IMG/VR virus record: IMGVR_UViG_3300043469_002569
Location: 1-50,477 of that record
DNA from: a virus
Strand: one strand, 5' to 3'
DNA: 50,477 bases
Shown here: piece by piece, positions 15,676 through 22,802 of the stretch
Numbering within the stretch: position 1 is the stretch's first letter
How the letters are laid out: each line of letters begins with the position of its first letter
Notes under the pieces: generated by a model
Told to the model about the DNA's origin: nothing
Seen by the model: the letters and a program-made list of their open reading frames with translations, nothing else
Databases searched by the model: none
Made by a program: the position numbers and the translations under genes

Positions 15676-16482
15676 TCAGGCGGCCAGTTTTTTGGCGCGG
15701 GCGGTGTAGAATTTCGTGAGGCCACGGGCGTCGATGGCTTGGAAGAACCACTTCATGCGGCTGGCTCCAACTCCGGTGTCCTCTGGCCGGTTGCGGACGG
15801 TGGTGGCGGTTTCGGCGGCGTCGAAGAGGCGGGCCATCAGTCGCACCCAGTTGGTGATCTTGGCCGGATCGGTGGTGCCCGAATGGTGACGGACTTCGAG
15901 CGTCTGGTGGCGGAAGAAGGAATGGATGTTGAGCTTGCGGTAGCGGCAGGGATAGAGCTGCTTCATTTGTTCCATGCTGCGGCAGGCGTCGATCTTGCTG
16001 AACATCTCGGAGCATTGGCCCCGGTGATTCCCGGCGTTGATGATGCCGTGGTCTAGGTTCGTGCGGCAGTAGGTGTTGGCATTCCCCCGGCGGGAGGCGG
16101 GCTGGAAGGTGTCGAGGACGTCCTCGAATTTGAGCCACATCTTGAAGAGGTTCTTCACCGCTTTCAGTGACATCGTGCGGGCGTCGAAATGGACGTGGAG
16201 TCCGCAGCGCTTGTCCACTTGGGCACCGGCGGCTTCGAGGGCGGCGGCGGCGATTCTGACTTCCTCGATACCGGCTTCACCTTCGAGAACTGGTGAGACG
16301 AGTTCCAAACCGCAGGAGCCGTCGGTGACGACCTTCCAATAGGGCGTGGTGTCGTGGGTGTAGTAGGAGGACTCGACCCGGATGCCTGCGGCTCTCAGGC
16401 TCATGACGGCTTGTTCTTTGGTGATGGTGGAGAGGAATTCGATCTCGACTCCGAAGCGGCGGGACATGGTTGGCGTTGTCAT
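15676..16482 (-). CDS. Putative amidoligase (Amidoligase_2 family)
   Basis: A predicted carboxylate-amine ligase of the ATP-grasp-related amidoligase superfamily, which forms amide bonds on peptides or cell-wall material. The start ATG at 16482 gives MTTPTMSRRFGVEIEFLS, with the family motif GVEIE at 11-15, GLELVSP at 58-64, CGLHVH at 93-98 and LEVRHHSGT near 220. These are the expected metal/ATP-binding residues. The product is 268 aa; a longer ORF start at 16584 adds unconvincing residues. Phage amidoligases are often accompanied by a glutamine amidotransferase-like peptidase, which I do not see. The substrate is unknown. Confidence 0.85.
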   Translation of the reverse strand: MTTPTMSRRFGVEIEFLSTITKEQAVMSLRAAGIRVESSYYTHDTTPYWKVVTDGSCGLELVSPVLEGEAGIEEVRIAAAALEAAGAQVDKRCGLHVHFDARTMSLKAVKNLFKMWLKFEDVLDTFQPASRRGNANTYCRTNLDHGIINAGNHRGQCSEMFSKIDACRSMEQMKQLYPCRYRKLNIHSFFRHQTLEVRHHSGTTDPAKITNWVRLMARLFDAAETATTVRNRPEDTGVGASRMKWFFQAIDARGLTKFYTARAKKLAA

Positions 16483-16742
16483 GGTTAATATCTGCCATGG
16501 TGCCACCTCACGTCCATGGCTAAGTGTAGTTAGAGGAAAAAAGACATGATTTCTCCGCATCGTTTCACTCATGAAACGTGCCAATCGAAACAGAATCGGA
16601 GTCTGCGGAATGACGCATGATTAGCACGCATCATGACGTTCATGCACCGTGCCAATTCATCATCTAACGGGCATTCAGAACGGGACGAAAAAAGACGAAA
16701 AAAGACATGGACTCAAGTTGTCAGACTGGCAGATGAGGGACG
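16483..16742. other. Divergent intergenic region with repeated motifs
   Basis: No gene supported. CATGAAACGTGCCAAT (16570-16585) and CATGCACCGTGCCAAT (16641-16656) match at 14 of 16 positions. The motif AAAAAAGACATG occurs at 16536-16547 and again in the leader at 16699-16710. Frequent CATGA/TCATG words occur between them. This divergent promoter region probably controls the amidoligase block and the rightward genes. Confidence 0.45.
16691..16740 (+). repeat. Leader repeat, copy 1
   Basis: Shares 41 of 50 positions with 18191-18240. The first 22 nt and last 13 nt are identical and a central block of 8 differs completely. It ends in GAGGGA, 2 nt before ATG 16743. It is not in frame with that gene, so conservation is at the nucleotide level. 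Confidence 0.65.
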
Positions 16743-16961
16743 ATGAAAGGGACTGCCAACGCCGGAAATGACACCGCATACGTCACCGGAATGTTAGTCC
16801 TGATCCGCCCCGAGTGGGATGGAGACGACACGCTCCATGTAGTTGCCGAATGGAGCGGCGACCGCGGATTCATCCGGCCTGTCGAATGGCCGCACGGCGG
16901 GATCATCCCGACCGAACTCGTTACCGCTGAAATGATTCAACCCGCAACCATCAATCCCTGA
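16743..16961 (+). CDS. Small hypothetical protein
   Basis: A 72-aa product (MKGTANAGNDTAYVTGMLVLIRPEWDGDDTLHVVAEWSGDRGF). It is beta-rich with many acidic residues and lacks a recognised domain. It follows the leader repeat with GAGGGA close to its start and opens a run of small rightward genes. Confidence 0.65.
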   Translation: MKGTANAGNDTAYVTGMLVLIRPEWDGDDTLHVVAEWSGDRGFIRPVEWPHGGIIPTELVTAEMIQPATINP

Positions 16962-16968
16962 AACCACC

Positions 16969-17136
16969 ATGTACACCGCCAGTGAAATAGACGCCATGAC
17001 CATCGAGGAAATCGAACAAGTCGCCGAACTGCTCACCGATGAAGCCCGCGAGGAATGGGCTGCCGCCGGATACTCCGGCGAGTCCTACTGCAATCTCGGA
17101 ATGAACGACGCCGAGAAATCTATCAACTCCCACTGA
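16969..17136 (+). CDS. Small acidic hypothetical protein
   Basis: A 55-aa product (MYTASEIDAMTIEEIEQVAELLTDEAREEWAAAGYSGESYCNLG), ending SINSH. It is a strongly acidic helical protein, 7 nt after the previous stop, with the leader ACCACC directly before ATG. Short acidic early proteins can act as DNA mimics or inhibitors, but nothing specific supports that here. Confidence 0.6.
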   Translation: MYTASEIDAMTIEEIEQVAELLTDEAREEWAAAGYSGESYCNLGMNDAEKSINSH

Positions 17137-17163
17137 ACTGACCAACCCCAACCAAACAACACC

Positions 17164-17454
17164 ATGGACATCGAATACATCAAGCAACACCGCAGCCTCA
17201 CTCTTGAATACGGACGCGGCGAAACCTACTGCTCCAACAAGCCGACGCTCTACGGTCATTCGACCTATGGACGCAGCTCGGTTCTCGCCGGTCGCCCGCG
17301 CCGGGTCTTCCTCGAAAGCTGGGATGATCTGGACACCGCCCGCGCCGAACTCAAGGCAGCGAAGATCCGCTACTCCGATCTCTGCGACACGGGCGGTTCC
17401 ACTCACATCCCGGTGGATGTCATCACCGCAGGCATCCCCGACGAAGAAATCTAA
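17164..17454 (+). CDS. Hypothetical protein
   Basis: A 96-aa product (MDIEYIKQHRSLTLEYGRGETYCSNKPTLYGHSTYGRSSVLAGRPRRVFLESWDDLDTARAELKAAKI). No family is recognised. The pattern is a small alpha/beta protein with a Gly/Tyr-rich centre. It lies in the same rightward run as the DUF2786 gene, with an AACACC leader and no Shine-Dalgarno sequence. Confidence 0.65.
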   Translation: MDIEYIKQHRSLTLEYGRGETYCSNKPTLYGHSTYGRSSVLAGRPRRVFLESWDDLDTARAELKAAKIRYSDLCDTGGSTHIPVDVITAGIPDEEI

Positions 17455-17474
17455 CTACCAACCACCAAGATCCC

Positions 17475-18176
17475 ATGAAATCCGAATCCGAAATCCTCGA
17501 AAAAATCCGCAAGCTCCTGCGCCTGGCTGACCGCTCCCGCGGTTCCACCGAGAACGAAGCGAAAGTGGCACTGGCGAAAGCGCAGGAATTGATGACCCGC
17601 CACAACATCGACTCGGCGCTGCTCCGCATGGAGCGCGGCGAATCGGGCGGCGCGGGCTTCACCGTCAACAAGGGCAAGGTCGATCTGCCGAAGACCCTCA
17701 ACCCGGCCGACCTGATGATTCTCTCGATCCTGCAGGCGCACTTCAACGTGAAGACGATCCTGATGCCCGATGGGCGGGGGACACCGGTGGACATCATTGG
17801 TGCCGCCGCCGACATCGACTTTGCCATCTATGCCTTCAACTACCTGCGGCAGACATTCTTCCGCTGTTGGAACGAGTTCAAGCGGACCCACGCCAACCCG
17901 GACAAGGCATCCTACTACCGGGGCTTGCGCGACGGCCTGAACGCCGAACTCAAAGCGGCGAAACAACGGGCCGAACAATCCTACGCCGCCGACCAGCGCC
18001 AAACATACGGACTGGTCGTCGTGGACCAGCAGGCGGTCATCACCCGATACGTCGAGGACAATTACGGCAAGCTCCGCAATCGCAACACCCGGTCGCGCCG
18101 CCTGCATTCGGGCAGTTACACCGCCGGTGAAACCAAAGGCCGCACCATCCAAATCAACCGCCCACTTCCGTCATGA
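17475..18176 (+). CDS. DUF2786 domain protein
   Basis: A 233-aa protein whose N-terminus ESEILEKIRKLLRLADRSRGSTENEAKVALAKAQELMTRHNID (about 4-46) is the DUF2786 signature. The middle contains AHFNVKTIL and AADIDFAIYAFNYLRQTFFRCWNEFK, also typical. The function of the family is unknown; it is frequent in phages and mobile elements and may bind nucleic acid. It ends at the overlap with an alternative start (ATGA at 18173) of the next gene. Confidence 0.87.
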   Translation: MKSESEILEKIRKLLRLADRSRGSTENEAKVALAKAQELMTRHNIDSALLRMERGESGGAGFTVNKGKVDLPKTLNPADLMILSILQAHFNVKTILMPDGRGTPVDIIGAAADIDFAIYAFNYLRQTFFRCWNEFKRTHANPDKASYYRGLRDGLNAELKAAKQRAEQSYAADQRQTYGLVVVDQQAVITRYVEDNYGKLRNRNTRSRRLHSGSYTAGETKGRTIQINRPLPS

Positions 18177-18190
18177 AAACTCTCCAACAG

Positions 18191-18240
18191 AAAGACGAAA
18201 AAAGACATGGACGTGCCCGATCAGACGGGCAGATGAGGGA
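18191..18240 (+). repeat. Leader repeat, copy 2
   Basis: Partner of 16691-16740. In this copy GCCCG (18215-18219) and CGGGC (18226-18230) form a hairpin with TCAGA in the loop. It ends in GAGGGA, 4 nt before ATG 18245. Confidence 0.65.
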
Positions 18241-18244
18241 TGCT

Positions 18245-18475
18245 ATGACAACAGCATCTATCACCAACAGATACCTCACCAAGGCGATGCAGCAAAGCAT
18301 CCGCAGTCTTGAACAAAACGGCTTCACCGTTCGGCGCATCCTGCCGGTCGATCCCATGGCCGGAATCCACGCCCGCGAGTTCCGGGCCAACTTCGCCAAG
18401 CAAACAAAAATCGGACTGCTGGTGTTCAGCGTCCGGATCGACACCGACGGCAACATCACCAACACCAAACCATAA
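18245..18475 (+). CDS. Small hypothetical protein
   Basis: A 76-aa product (MTTASITNRYLTKAMQQSIRSLEQNGFTVRRILPVDPMAGIHAREFRANFAKQ) with a helical N-terminus and a beta-like C-terminus (KIGLLVFSVRID). I prefer ATG 18245, behind the repeated leader with GAGGGA. An in-frame ATG at 18173, overlapping the DUF2786 stop, would add 24 residues encoded by the repeat. No family is recognised. Confidence 0.6.
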   Translation: MTTASITNRYLTKAMQQSIRSLEQNGFTVRRILPVDPMAGIHAREFRANFAKQTKIGLLVFSVRIDTDGNITNTKP

Positions 18476-18482
18476 CACCACC

Positions 18483-19001
18483 ATGAACAAACTGTATTGG
18501 ATCGTCTGCGACGACAAAGAAACCAATGTATTCGAAGGCCGCTATCAGGGCCGCACCCGAGGTGAGGCTTTGAAGTTTCTCAAGCAGTCCATCGGGCGCA
18601 AGACGCTCAACGGACTGGTTTTCACCATCACCGAAATCCCCGTGCCACTGATCCGTGAAATCGTCGCGGAAATCCTCGCCGGGGGCGACGGCAACAACGT
18701 CGCGCCCGCTGCGAATGTCGTGCCGCTCACCCGTCCGGCGACCGAGGCCAGCCCGGGACGTTACGACGCGTTCGCTGACGCGGCTGAGCCCGAACCAACG
18801 CCCGCAGAGGCCACGCCACCCAAGGCGAAGGCATCCAAGCCCGCCAAGAAGGTCGGCAATCCCGGCCACGGTGACGACCACTGGTCGCAGGTCCGGGACT
18901 ACTGGCTCGAATGCCGCAGCGTGAAGCAGACCGCCGAGCATTACGGACTGTCCCCCAACTCGATCAAGACCCGCAGTCGGAGGGAGGGGTGGGGCAAATG
19001 A
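18483..19001 (+). CDS. Hypothetical protein with C-terminal HTH
   Basis: A 172-aa product starting at ATG 18483 (MNKLYWIVCDDKETNVFEGRYQGRTRGEALKFLKQSIG). It has an N-terminal alpha/beta domain of about 65 residues, a Pro/Ala/Lys-rich linker (about 85-120) and a C-terminal helix-turn-helix (YWLECRSVKQTAEHYGLSPNSIKTRSRREGWGK) like those of small-terminase or transposase DNA-binding domains. It could bind phage DNA. It overlaps the next gene by 4 nt. Confidence 0.7.
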   Translation: MNKLYWIVCDDKETNVFEGRYQGRTRGEALKFLKQSIGRKTLNGLVFTITEIPVPLIREIVAEILAGGDGNNVAPAANVVPLTRPATEASPGRYDAFADAAEPEPTPAEATPPKAKASKPAKKVGNPGHGDDHWSQVRDYWLECRSVKQTAEHYGLSPNSIKTRSRREGWGK

Positions 19002-19333
19002 GCGCGCCCGACTGGACACCGACTGTCGGTGACGGCGCGACCGTCTGCCACTACAGCGACCGGACCGCCTGCACGGTGATCCGCGTCAGCCCCAGCGGCA
19101 AGACCATCTGGATGCAGGAGGACACCGCCGTTCTCGACGACTGGAAACCCGAGTTCATCCCTGGCGGATTCGCCGGCCACTGCGTGAACAACGCCGAACA
19201 GCGGTATGCCTATCAGTCGAATCCGCAGGGTGCGATCCATCGCGCCAGCGTCCGCAAGGATGGCAAACTCCGCACCACCAACGGCGAACGGGTTGTTTCC
19301 GGCCGCCATCACTTCCACGACTACAACTTCTGA
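18998..19333 (+). CDS. Hypothetical protein
   Basis: A 111-aa product starting at ATG 18998 (MSAPDWTPTVGDGATVCHYSDRTACTVIRVSPSGKTIWMQEDTAVLDD). It is beta-rich, with a possible SH3-like or beta-barrel start (VGDGATV...TVIRVSPSGKTIWMQED). It ends RVVSGRHHFHDYNF. No named family. Overlaps both neighbours by 1-4 nt. Confidence 0.65.
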   Translation: MSAPDWTPTVGDGATVCHYSDRTACTVIRVSPSGKTIWMQEDTAVLDDWKPEFIPGGFAGHCVNNAEQRYAYQSNPQGAIHRASVRKDGKLRTTNGERVVSGRHHFHDYNF

Positions 19334-19572
19334 TGAAGGTCGCAGTCGAAAAATACCGCAAACCCGATGGCTACGCCACGCGCTACTGGTCGGTGTGGGT
19401 GGATGGCGAATTGCTCGCCGTCACCCTCTACCGCAAGGGCGCGGAGGCCGTCGCCCGGGCCATCACCAACCCCAATCCATATCCCCATGTCACAACCCTT
19501 GAAGATCCTGCCAACCCCGCCGCCACGCCCTGCAAGCCCGCCGCTGGCCTGGCGACCTACAGAACCCGATGA
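19333..19572 (+). CDS. Small hypothetical protein overlapping the AAA+ gene
   Basis: A 79-aa product (MKVAVEKYRKPDGYATRYWSVWVDGELLAVTLYRKGAEAVARAITNPNPYP). The first 50 residues look like a real small alpha/beta domain (MKVAVEKY...WSVWVDGELLAVTLYRKGAEAV). The last 28 overlap the N-terminus of the AAA+ gene by 86 nt and are Pro/Ala-rich. Its start is coupled to the preceding stop. Confidence 0.6.
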   Translation: MKVAVEKYRKPDGYATRYWSVWVDGELLAVTLYRKGAEAVARAITNPNPYPHVTTLEDPANPAATPCKPAAGLATYRTR

Positions 19573-20152
19573 CCTTTGCGGACCCGCCGCCACGGTCGCA
19601 GCTCGCCTCGTCACTAAAGCCCGCAAGCTCCACGACGATCCTGCCGTCCCGGTGAAGATCCTGCTCTACGGCCCGCCCGGTGTCGGCAAGACCAGCATCG
19701 CCGACATGGTGGCTGACGAGTTGGCCGGCACGCGCTTCGCTGTCGAGGAGTTCAACGGCAAGCTCGTCACCGTCGAAACCGTGAAGCAATGGATGTCCAG
19801 CCTCGGCACCTGCTCGCTGTTTGGAGTCTATTCCGTTCGCATCATCAACGAAATGGATCGCTGCACGCGGGATGCACAGGACTTGATCCTGAGCTATCTC
19901 GACCGACTGCCACCGGGTCGTGCAGTGATCGGCACCAGCAATCTGCAACTCGATCTCCTAACGGAGCGGTTCCAGACACGCTTCCAGTCGATCAAGCTCG
20001 CCGCTCCGTCCACCGAGGAAATTGCAGCCATGCTCCGCCGTCACTGGCCAGTGGATGAAGCGACCTCCTTGAGGATCGCGGTTGGCAGCGGCGGATGCGT
20101 CCGGGCCGCGCTGGCCGATCTGGAATCCTGGCTGGATGCGGGCGACTGTTGA
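19487..20152 (+). CDS. AAA+ ATPase, clamp-loader-like
   Basis: A 221-aa ATPase. Walker A is LYGPPGVGKTS, the Walker B-like block is VYSVRIINEMDRCTRDAQDLILSYLDRLP, and sensor 1 is AVIGTSNLQLDLL, followed by ERFQTRFQSIKLAAPSTEEIAAMLRRHW, closely matching the RFC/DnaX-type AAA+ fold. I start it at ATG 19487 (MSQPLKILPTPPPR). It may load a replication or packaging factor. It ends 17 nt before the ParB gene, and its stop TGA lies inside the TTGACA box that precedes that gene. Confidence 0.8.
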   Translation: MSQPLKILPTPPPRPASPPLAWRPTEPDDLCGPAATVAARLVTKARKLHDDPAVPVKILLYGPPGVGKTSIADMVADELAGTRFAVEEFNGKLVTVETVKQWMSSLGTCSLFGVYSVRIINEMDRCTRDAQDLILSYLDRLPPGRAVIGTSNLQLDLLTERFQTRFQSIKLAAPSTEEIAAMLRRHWPVDEATSLRIAVGSGGCVRAALADLESWLDAGDC

Positions 20153-20154
20153 CA
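20149..20154 (+). promoter_or_regulatory. TTGAC start-associated box (TTGACA)
   Basis: 15 nt upstream of ATG 20170, first ParB gene; includes the stop TGA of the AAA+ gene. Confidence 0.5.
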
Positions 20155-20169
20155 GCGGCAGCCACGGCG

Positions 20170-20826
20170 ATGACGGATGACACCCCAAAAGCCCGCACTC
20201 TCGCCAATGGCATCGAAGTCTGGTGTAGCTTCGACAAGCTCGTGCCGGTTGGTGAACTGAAACCCAACCCGCGCAACCCGAACACCCACCCGCAGCGGCA
20301 GATTGAACTGCTCGCCAAGAACATCCGCTACTTCGGATGGCGGCAAACAATCACCGTCTCCAATCTCACCGGCCTGATCGTTTCCGGCCACGGCCGCTTG
20401 ATGGCAGCCAAGCACCTCGGCGTCGAGGTCGTGCCGGTGGACTATCAGAACTTCGCCAGCGAGAACGACGAACTTGCCGTGCTGGTGGCCGACAATCGCT
20501 TGGCCGAACTGTCCACGGTCGATCTCAACGAACTCGAAAAAATCGCCAACGAGTGGAAGGCCGCCGACTTCGATACGATTCTCGCGGGCTTCGAGCCTGC
20601 CGACATCGAGGGCCTGCTCAATCCGGGCGGCAACGACGATGACGAGGATGACGACGACCGCCACGACAAGGAACTCGACAAGAGCGATGTCACGGTTGCG
20701 GTCGGACTCTACCGGTTCCGCATCACCCAGGAGGAATTCATCGCGTGGTGTGACCGCGTGAAACAGGACGCCGGTTTCGACAAAGAAAGTGTGCTCAACG
20801 AAATCCGCAGCCGCCTCGGACTATGA
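20170..20826 (+). CDS. ParB N-terminal domain protein
   Basis: A 218-aa protein with a ParB/Srx-type domain: LVPVGELKPNPRNPNTHPQRQIELLAKNIRYFGWRQTITVSNLTGLIVSGHGRLMAAKHLGVEVVPV (about 19-85), containing NPRNPNTH and the nucleotide-binding-like SGHGR. In phages such proteins usually accompany DNA methyltransferases or packaging genes. The C-terminus has a strongly acidic stretch (NDDDEDDDDRHDKELDKSD, about 157-175) and a helical tail. Start ATG 20170 follows a TTGACA box by 15 nt. It overlaps the second ParB gene by 4 nt. Confidence 0.85.
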   Translation: MTDDTPKARTLANGIEVWCSFDKLVPVGELKPNPRNPNTHPQRQIELLAKNIRYFGWRQTITVSNLTGLIVSGHGRLMAAKHLGVEVVPVDYQNFASENDELAVLVADNRLAELSTVDLNELEKIANEWKAADFDTILAGFEPADIEGLLNPGGNDDDEDDDDRHDKELDKSDVTVAVGLYRFRITQEEFIAWCDRVKQDAGFDKESVLNEIRSRLGL

Positions 20827-22337
20827 ACATCACCCTCGAATCCATCGACGCCGTTAGACCATCGACCTACAATCCACGGTCGGCGGTTGCCGAGCGGCTT
20901 GACCTGATCGAACTGTCGCTTCGCAAGCTCGGTTTCATCGCCCCGATCTTCGCCGACTCGGACGGCGAGATTCTTTCCGGCCACCAGCGCCACCTCGTCG
21001 CATCGCGAATGGGGGCCACGCACGTCCCTGTTTCCCGGACCAAGGCGCTCGACCTCGACCAGCGCAAAGCGCTCAACATCGTGTTCAACCGGGCGACCAA
21101 CGATTTCGATTTCAACAGCACGCCTGGCAGGGTCACCAGTGAGTTGCAATCGCTGGACATTGAGGCGCTCGCTGCCTGCATCCCCGACAAGGAGGTCGGC
21201 AGCGATGGTTTCTTGCGCTGCCTCAAGCCCGCGGAAGTGAGCGTGAAGGATCTCTGCAAGGTGAACTCGGGCCGCTGGATTCAGTATGCCCGCAACCTCG
21301 CCCGCACGTTGCATCGTCACGGCATCCTCATGCCCATCGTTTGCCGCGAGGATCTGACCGTCATCAACGGAATCGGTCGTTTGGAAATGCTGGCTGAGAA
21401 AGGCGCGGCCTTCGCGCCGGTCGTGTTCGTCACCGAGCAGGAAGCTGAATTCGCCCGAGCCATGATGAATCTGCTCTCGATGGATTTCGACATCCACACG
21501 CGCTATGCCGACATGCTGCGCTTCAACTCATTTCGCCGCGCCCGCCGGGTCCGGCGCGAGCTTGGCAACGGATTCGTCTTCGCCACGCACGGCGCGAAAC
21601 CATGCAAGGACTTCGACATTGGCAAGGCATCCGACCGCACCCGCTGGACCAAGGAGCACGGGACGACGATTCTCGACTTCGGTGCCGGCCACCTGACGGA
21701 AACCTTCCTCCTGCGCCAGGCCGGGATCGACTGCACGCCGTTCGAGCCCTACCGCCTCGGCCCTGGGGGCATCAACAAAGCGGAGAGCGTGGAACTGGCA
21801 CGCGCATTTCTCGCAGAGGTGGCGGCAGGCAAGGAATGGACGAGCATCTTCATCGCAAGCGTGCTGAATTCCGTGCCGTTCCGTGAAGACCGCGAGCACA
21901 TCGCCTGCCTCTGCGCCGCTCTGTGCAAACCGTTCACCAAGGTCTATGCCTGCGCGTCCTCTGCCGGTGAGTCCGGCTGGCGGCAGGTCAATGGCAAGGC
22001 GTTCATGAACGAGAGCAACGCGGGCAACATCGCGTTCCGCCTCGACTACGAACCGGGCATCCGCATCGGCGATTTTCAGGACAAGCCCAAGGTCCAGAAG
22101 TATCACACTGTTTCGGAGTTCCGCGACCTCTTCGGCCCATTCTTCCGCTCGGTGAAAGTCGATGACTTTTCCAACAACATCAACGCGGCCTGCGCGGCGG
22201 CACGTCCCGTCGATCCAGCCCGCCTGCGTGCGGCCATCGAGTTCGAATTCAACCTGCCCTATCCGGACGGCACCCGCATGGAACTCGCGCAATGCGCCAT
22301 GGACTCTTTCTCCCAACGTCTTCAGATTACCCTATGA
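20823..22337 (+). CDS. ParB-domain protein fused to a methyltransferase-like domain
   Basis: A 504-aa multi-domain protein. Residues 1-80 form a ParB domain (YNPRS at 16-20, SGHQRH at 52-57). A second ParB-like segment, VINGIGRLEMLAEKGAAFAPVVFV, lies near 180-203. Residues about 280-400 resemble a Rossmann methyltransferase (TTILDFGAGHLTETFLLRQAGIDCTPFEPY; motif I LDFGAG at 284-289). It overlaps both neighbours by 4 nt. Together with the HAD and CmoA-like genes it forms a compact unit directly before the terminase, which suggests DNA modification, DNA marking for packaging, or nucleotide chemistry. The exact reaction is unknown. Confidence 0.8.
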   Translation: MNITLESIDAVRPSTYNPRSAVAERLDLIELSLRKLGFIAPIFADSDGEILSGHQRHLVASRMGATHVPVSRTKALDLDQRKALNIVFNRATNDFDFNSTPGRVTSELQSLDIEALAACIPDKEVGSDGFLRCLKPAEVSVKDLCKVNSGRWIQYARNLARTLHRHGILMPIVCREDLTVINGIGRLEMLAEKGAAFAPVVFVTEQEAEFARAMMNLLSMDFDIHTRYADMLRFNSFRRARRVRRELGNGFVFATHGAKPCKDFDIGKASDRTRWTKEHGTTILDFGAGHLTETFLLRQAGIDCTPFEPYRLGPGGINKAESVELARAFLAEVAAGKEWTSIFIASVLNSVPFREDREHIACLCAALCKPFTKVYACASSAGESGWRQVNGKAFMNESNAGNIAFRLDYEPGIRIGDFQDKPKVQKYHTVSEFRDLFGPFFRSVKVDDFSNNINAACAAARPVDPARLRAAIEFEFNLPYPDGTRMELAQCAMDSFSQRLQITL

Positions 22338-22786
22338 TCATCCTGCTAGACCTCAACTACACGCTGGTGGCGAACAATCCGGCACGCGGCACCACGCCCG
22401 AGCGCATGGAGAAGCGGCTCGCCAACGAGCAATACCGGCAATGGCTGGTGGAACTCGTCCGGCCTCACACCGTCGTTCTCATCACCGCCCGCCCGGAAAC
22501 CTGGACGATCAAAACGCTCGACCGCATCGAGGAGCAAACCGGCTGGCGACCACAGGACGCGTGCTTCGCGCCCAAAGGCTGGTGGAATCCTCCTGCGATC
22601 AAGGAGCATCTGCTGAAAAAAGACGTGTTCCCGATTCACGGCGATGACGCCCGCTACATCGCGATTGAGAGCAATCCTCGGACCCGCGAGATGTATGCGA
22701 AGTTCTCCATTCCCTGCTTATGGGTGACGGCGGAAGGCACCTGCCTGACAGAAGGAACGCGGATCGTCAAACGCCTGCCGCGTTGA
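22334..22786 (+). CDS. HAD-like phosphatase/kinase-phosphatase domain protein
   Basis: A 150-aa protein starting at ATG 22334 (MIILLDLNYTLVANNP), overlapping the preceding gene by 4 nt. Motif I is DLNYT: the nucleophilic Asp is kept, but the second Asp of the usual DxD is Asn. Motif II-like VLITARPE and a later HGDDARYIAIESNPRT give the rest of the HAD pattern, as in phage polynucleotide 3'-phosphatases. Loss of the general acid could slow phosphate release or change the reaction. Its stop TGA is part of the TTGACA box of the next gene. Confidence 0.75.
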   Translation: MIILLDLNYTLVANNPARGTTPERMEKRLANEQYRQWLVELVRPHTVVLITARPETWTIKTLDRIEEQTGWRPQDACFAPKGWWNPPAIKEHLLKKDVFPIHGDDARYIAIESNPRTREMYAKFSIPCLWVTAEGTCLTEGTRIVKRLPR

Positions 22787-22788
22787 CA
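22783..22788 (+). promoter_or_regulatory. TTGAC start-associated box (TTGACA)
   Basis: 14 nt upstream of ATG 22803; the inverted repeat CCGC-CAC-GCGG lies between. It includes the stop of the HAD gene. Confidence 0.55.
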
Positions 22789-22802
22789 TCCGCCACGCGG
22801 GC

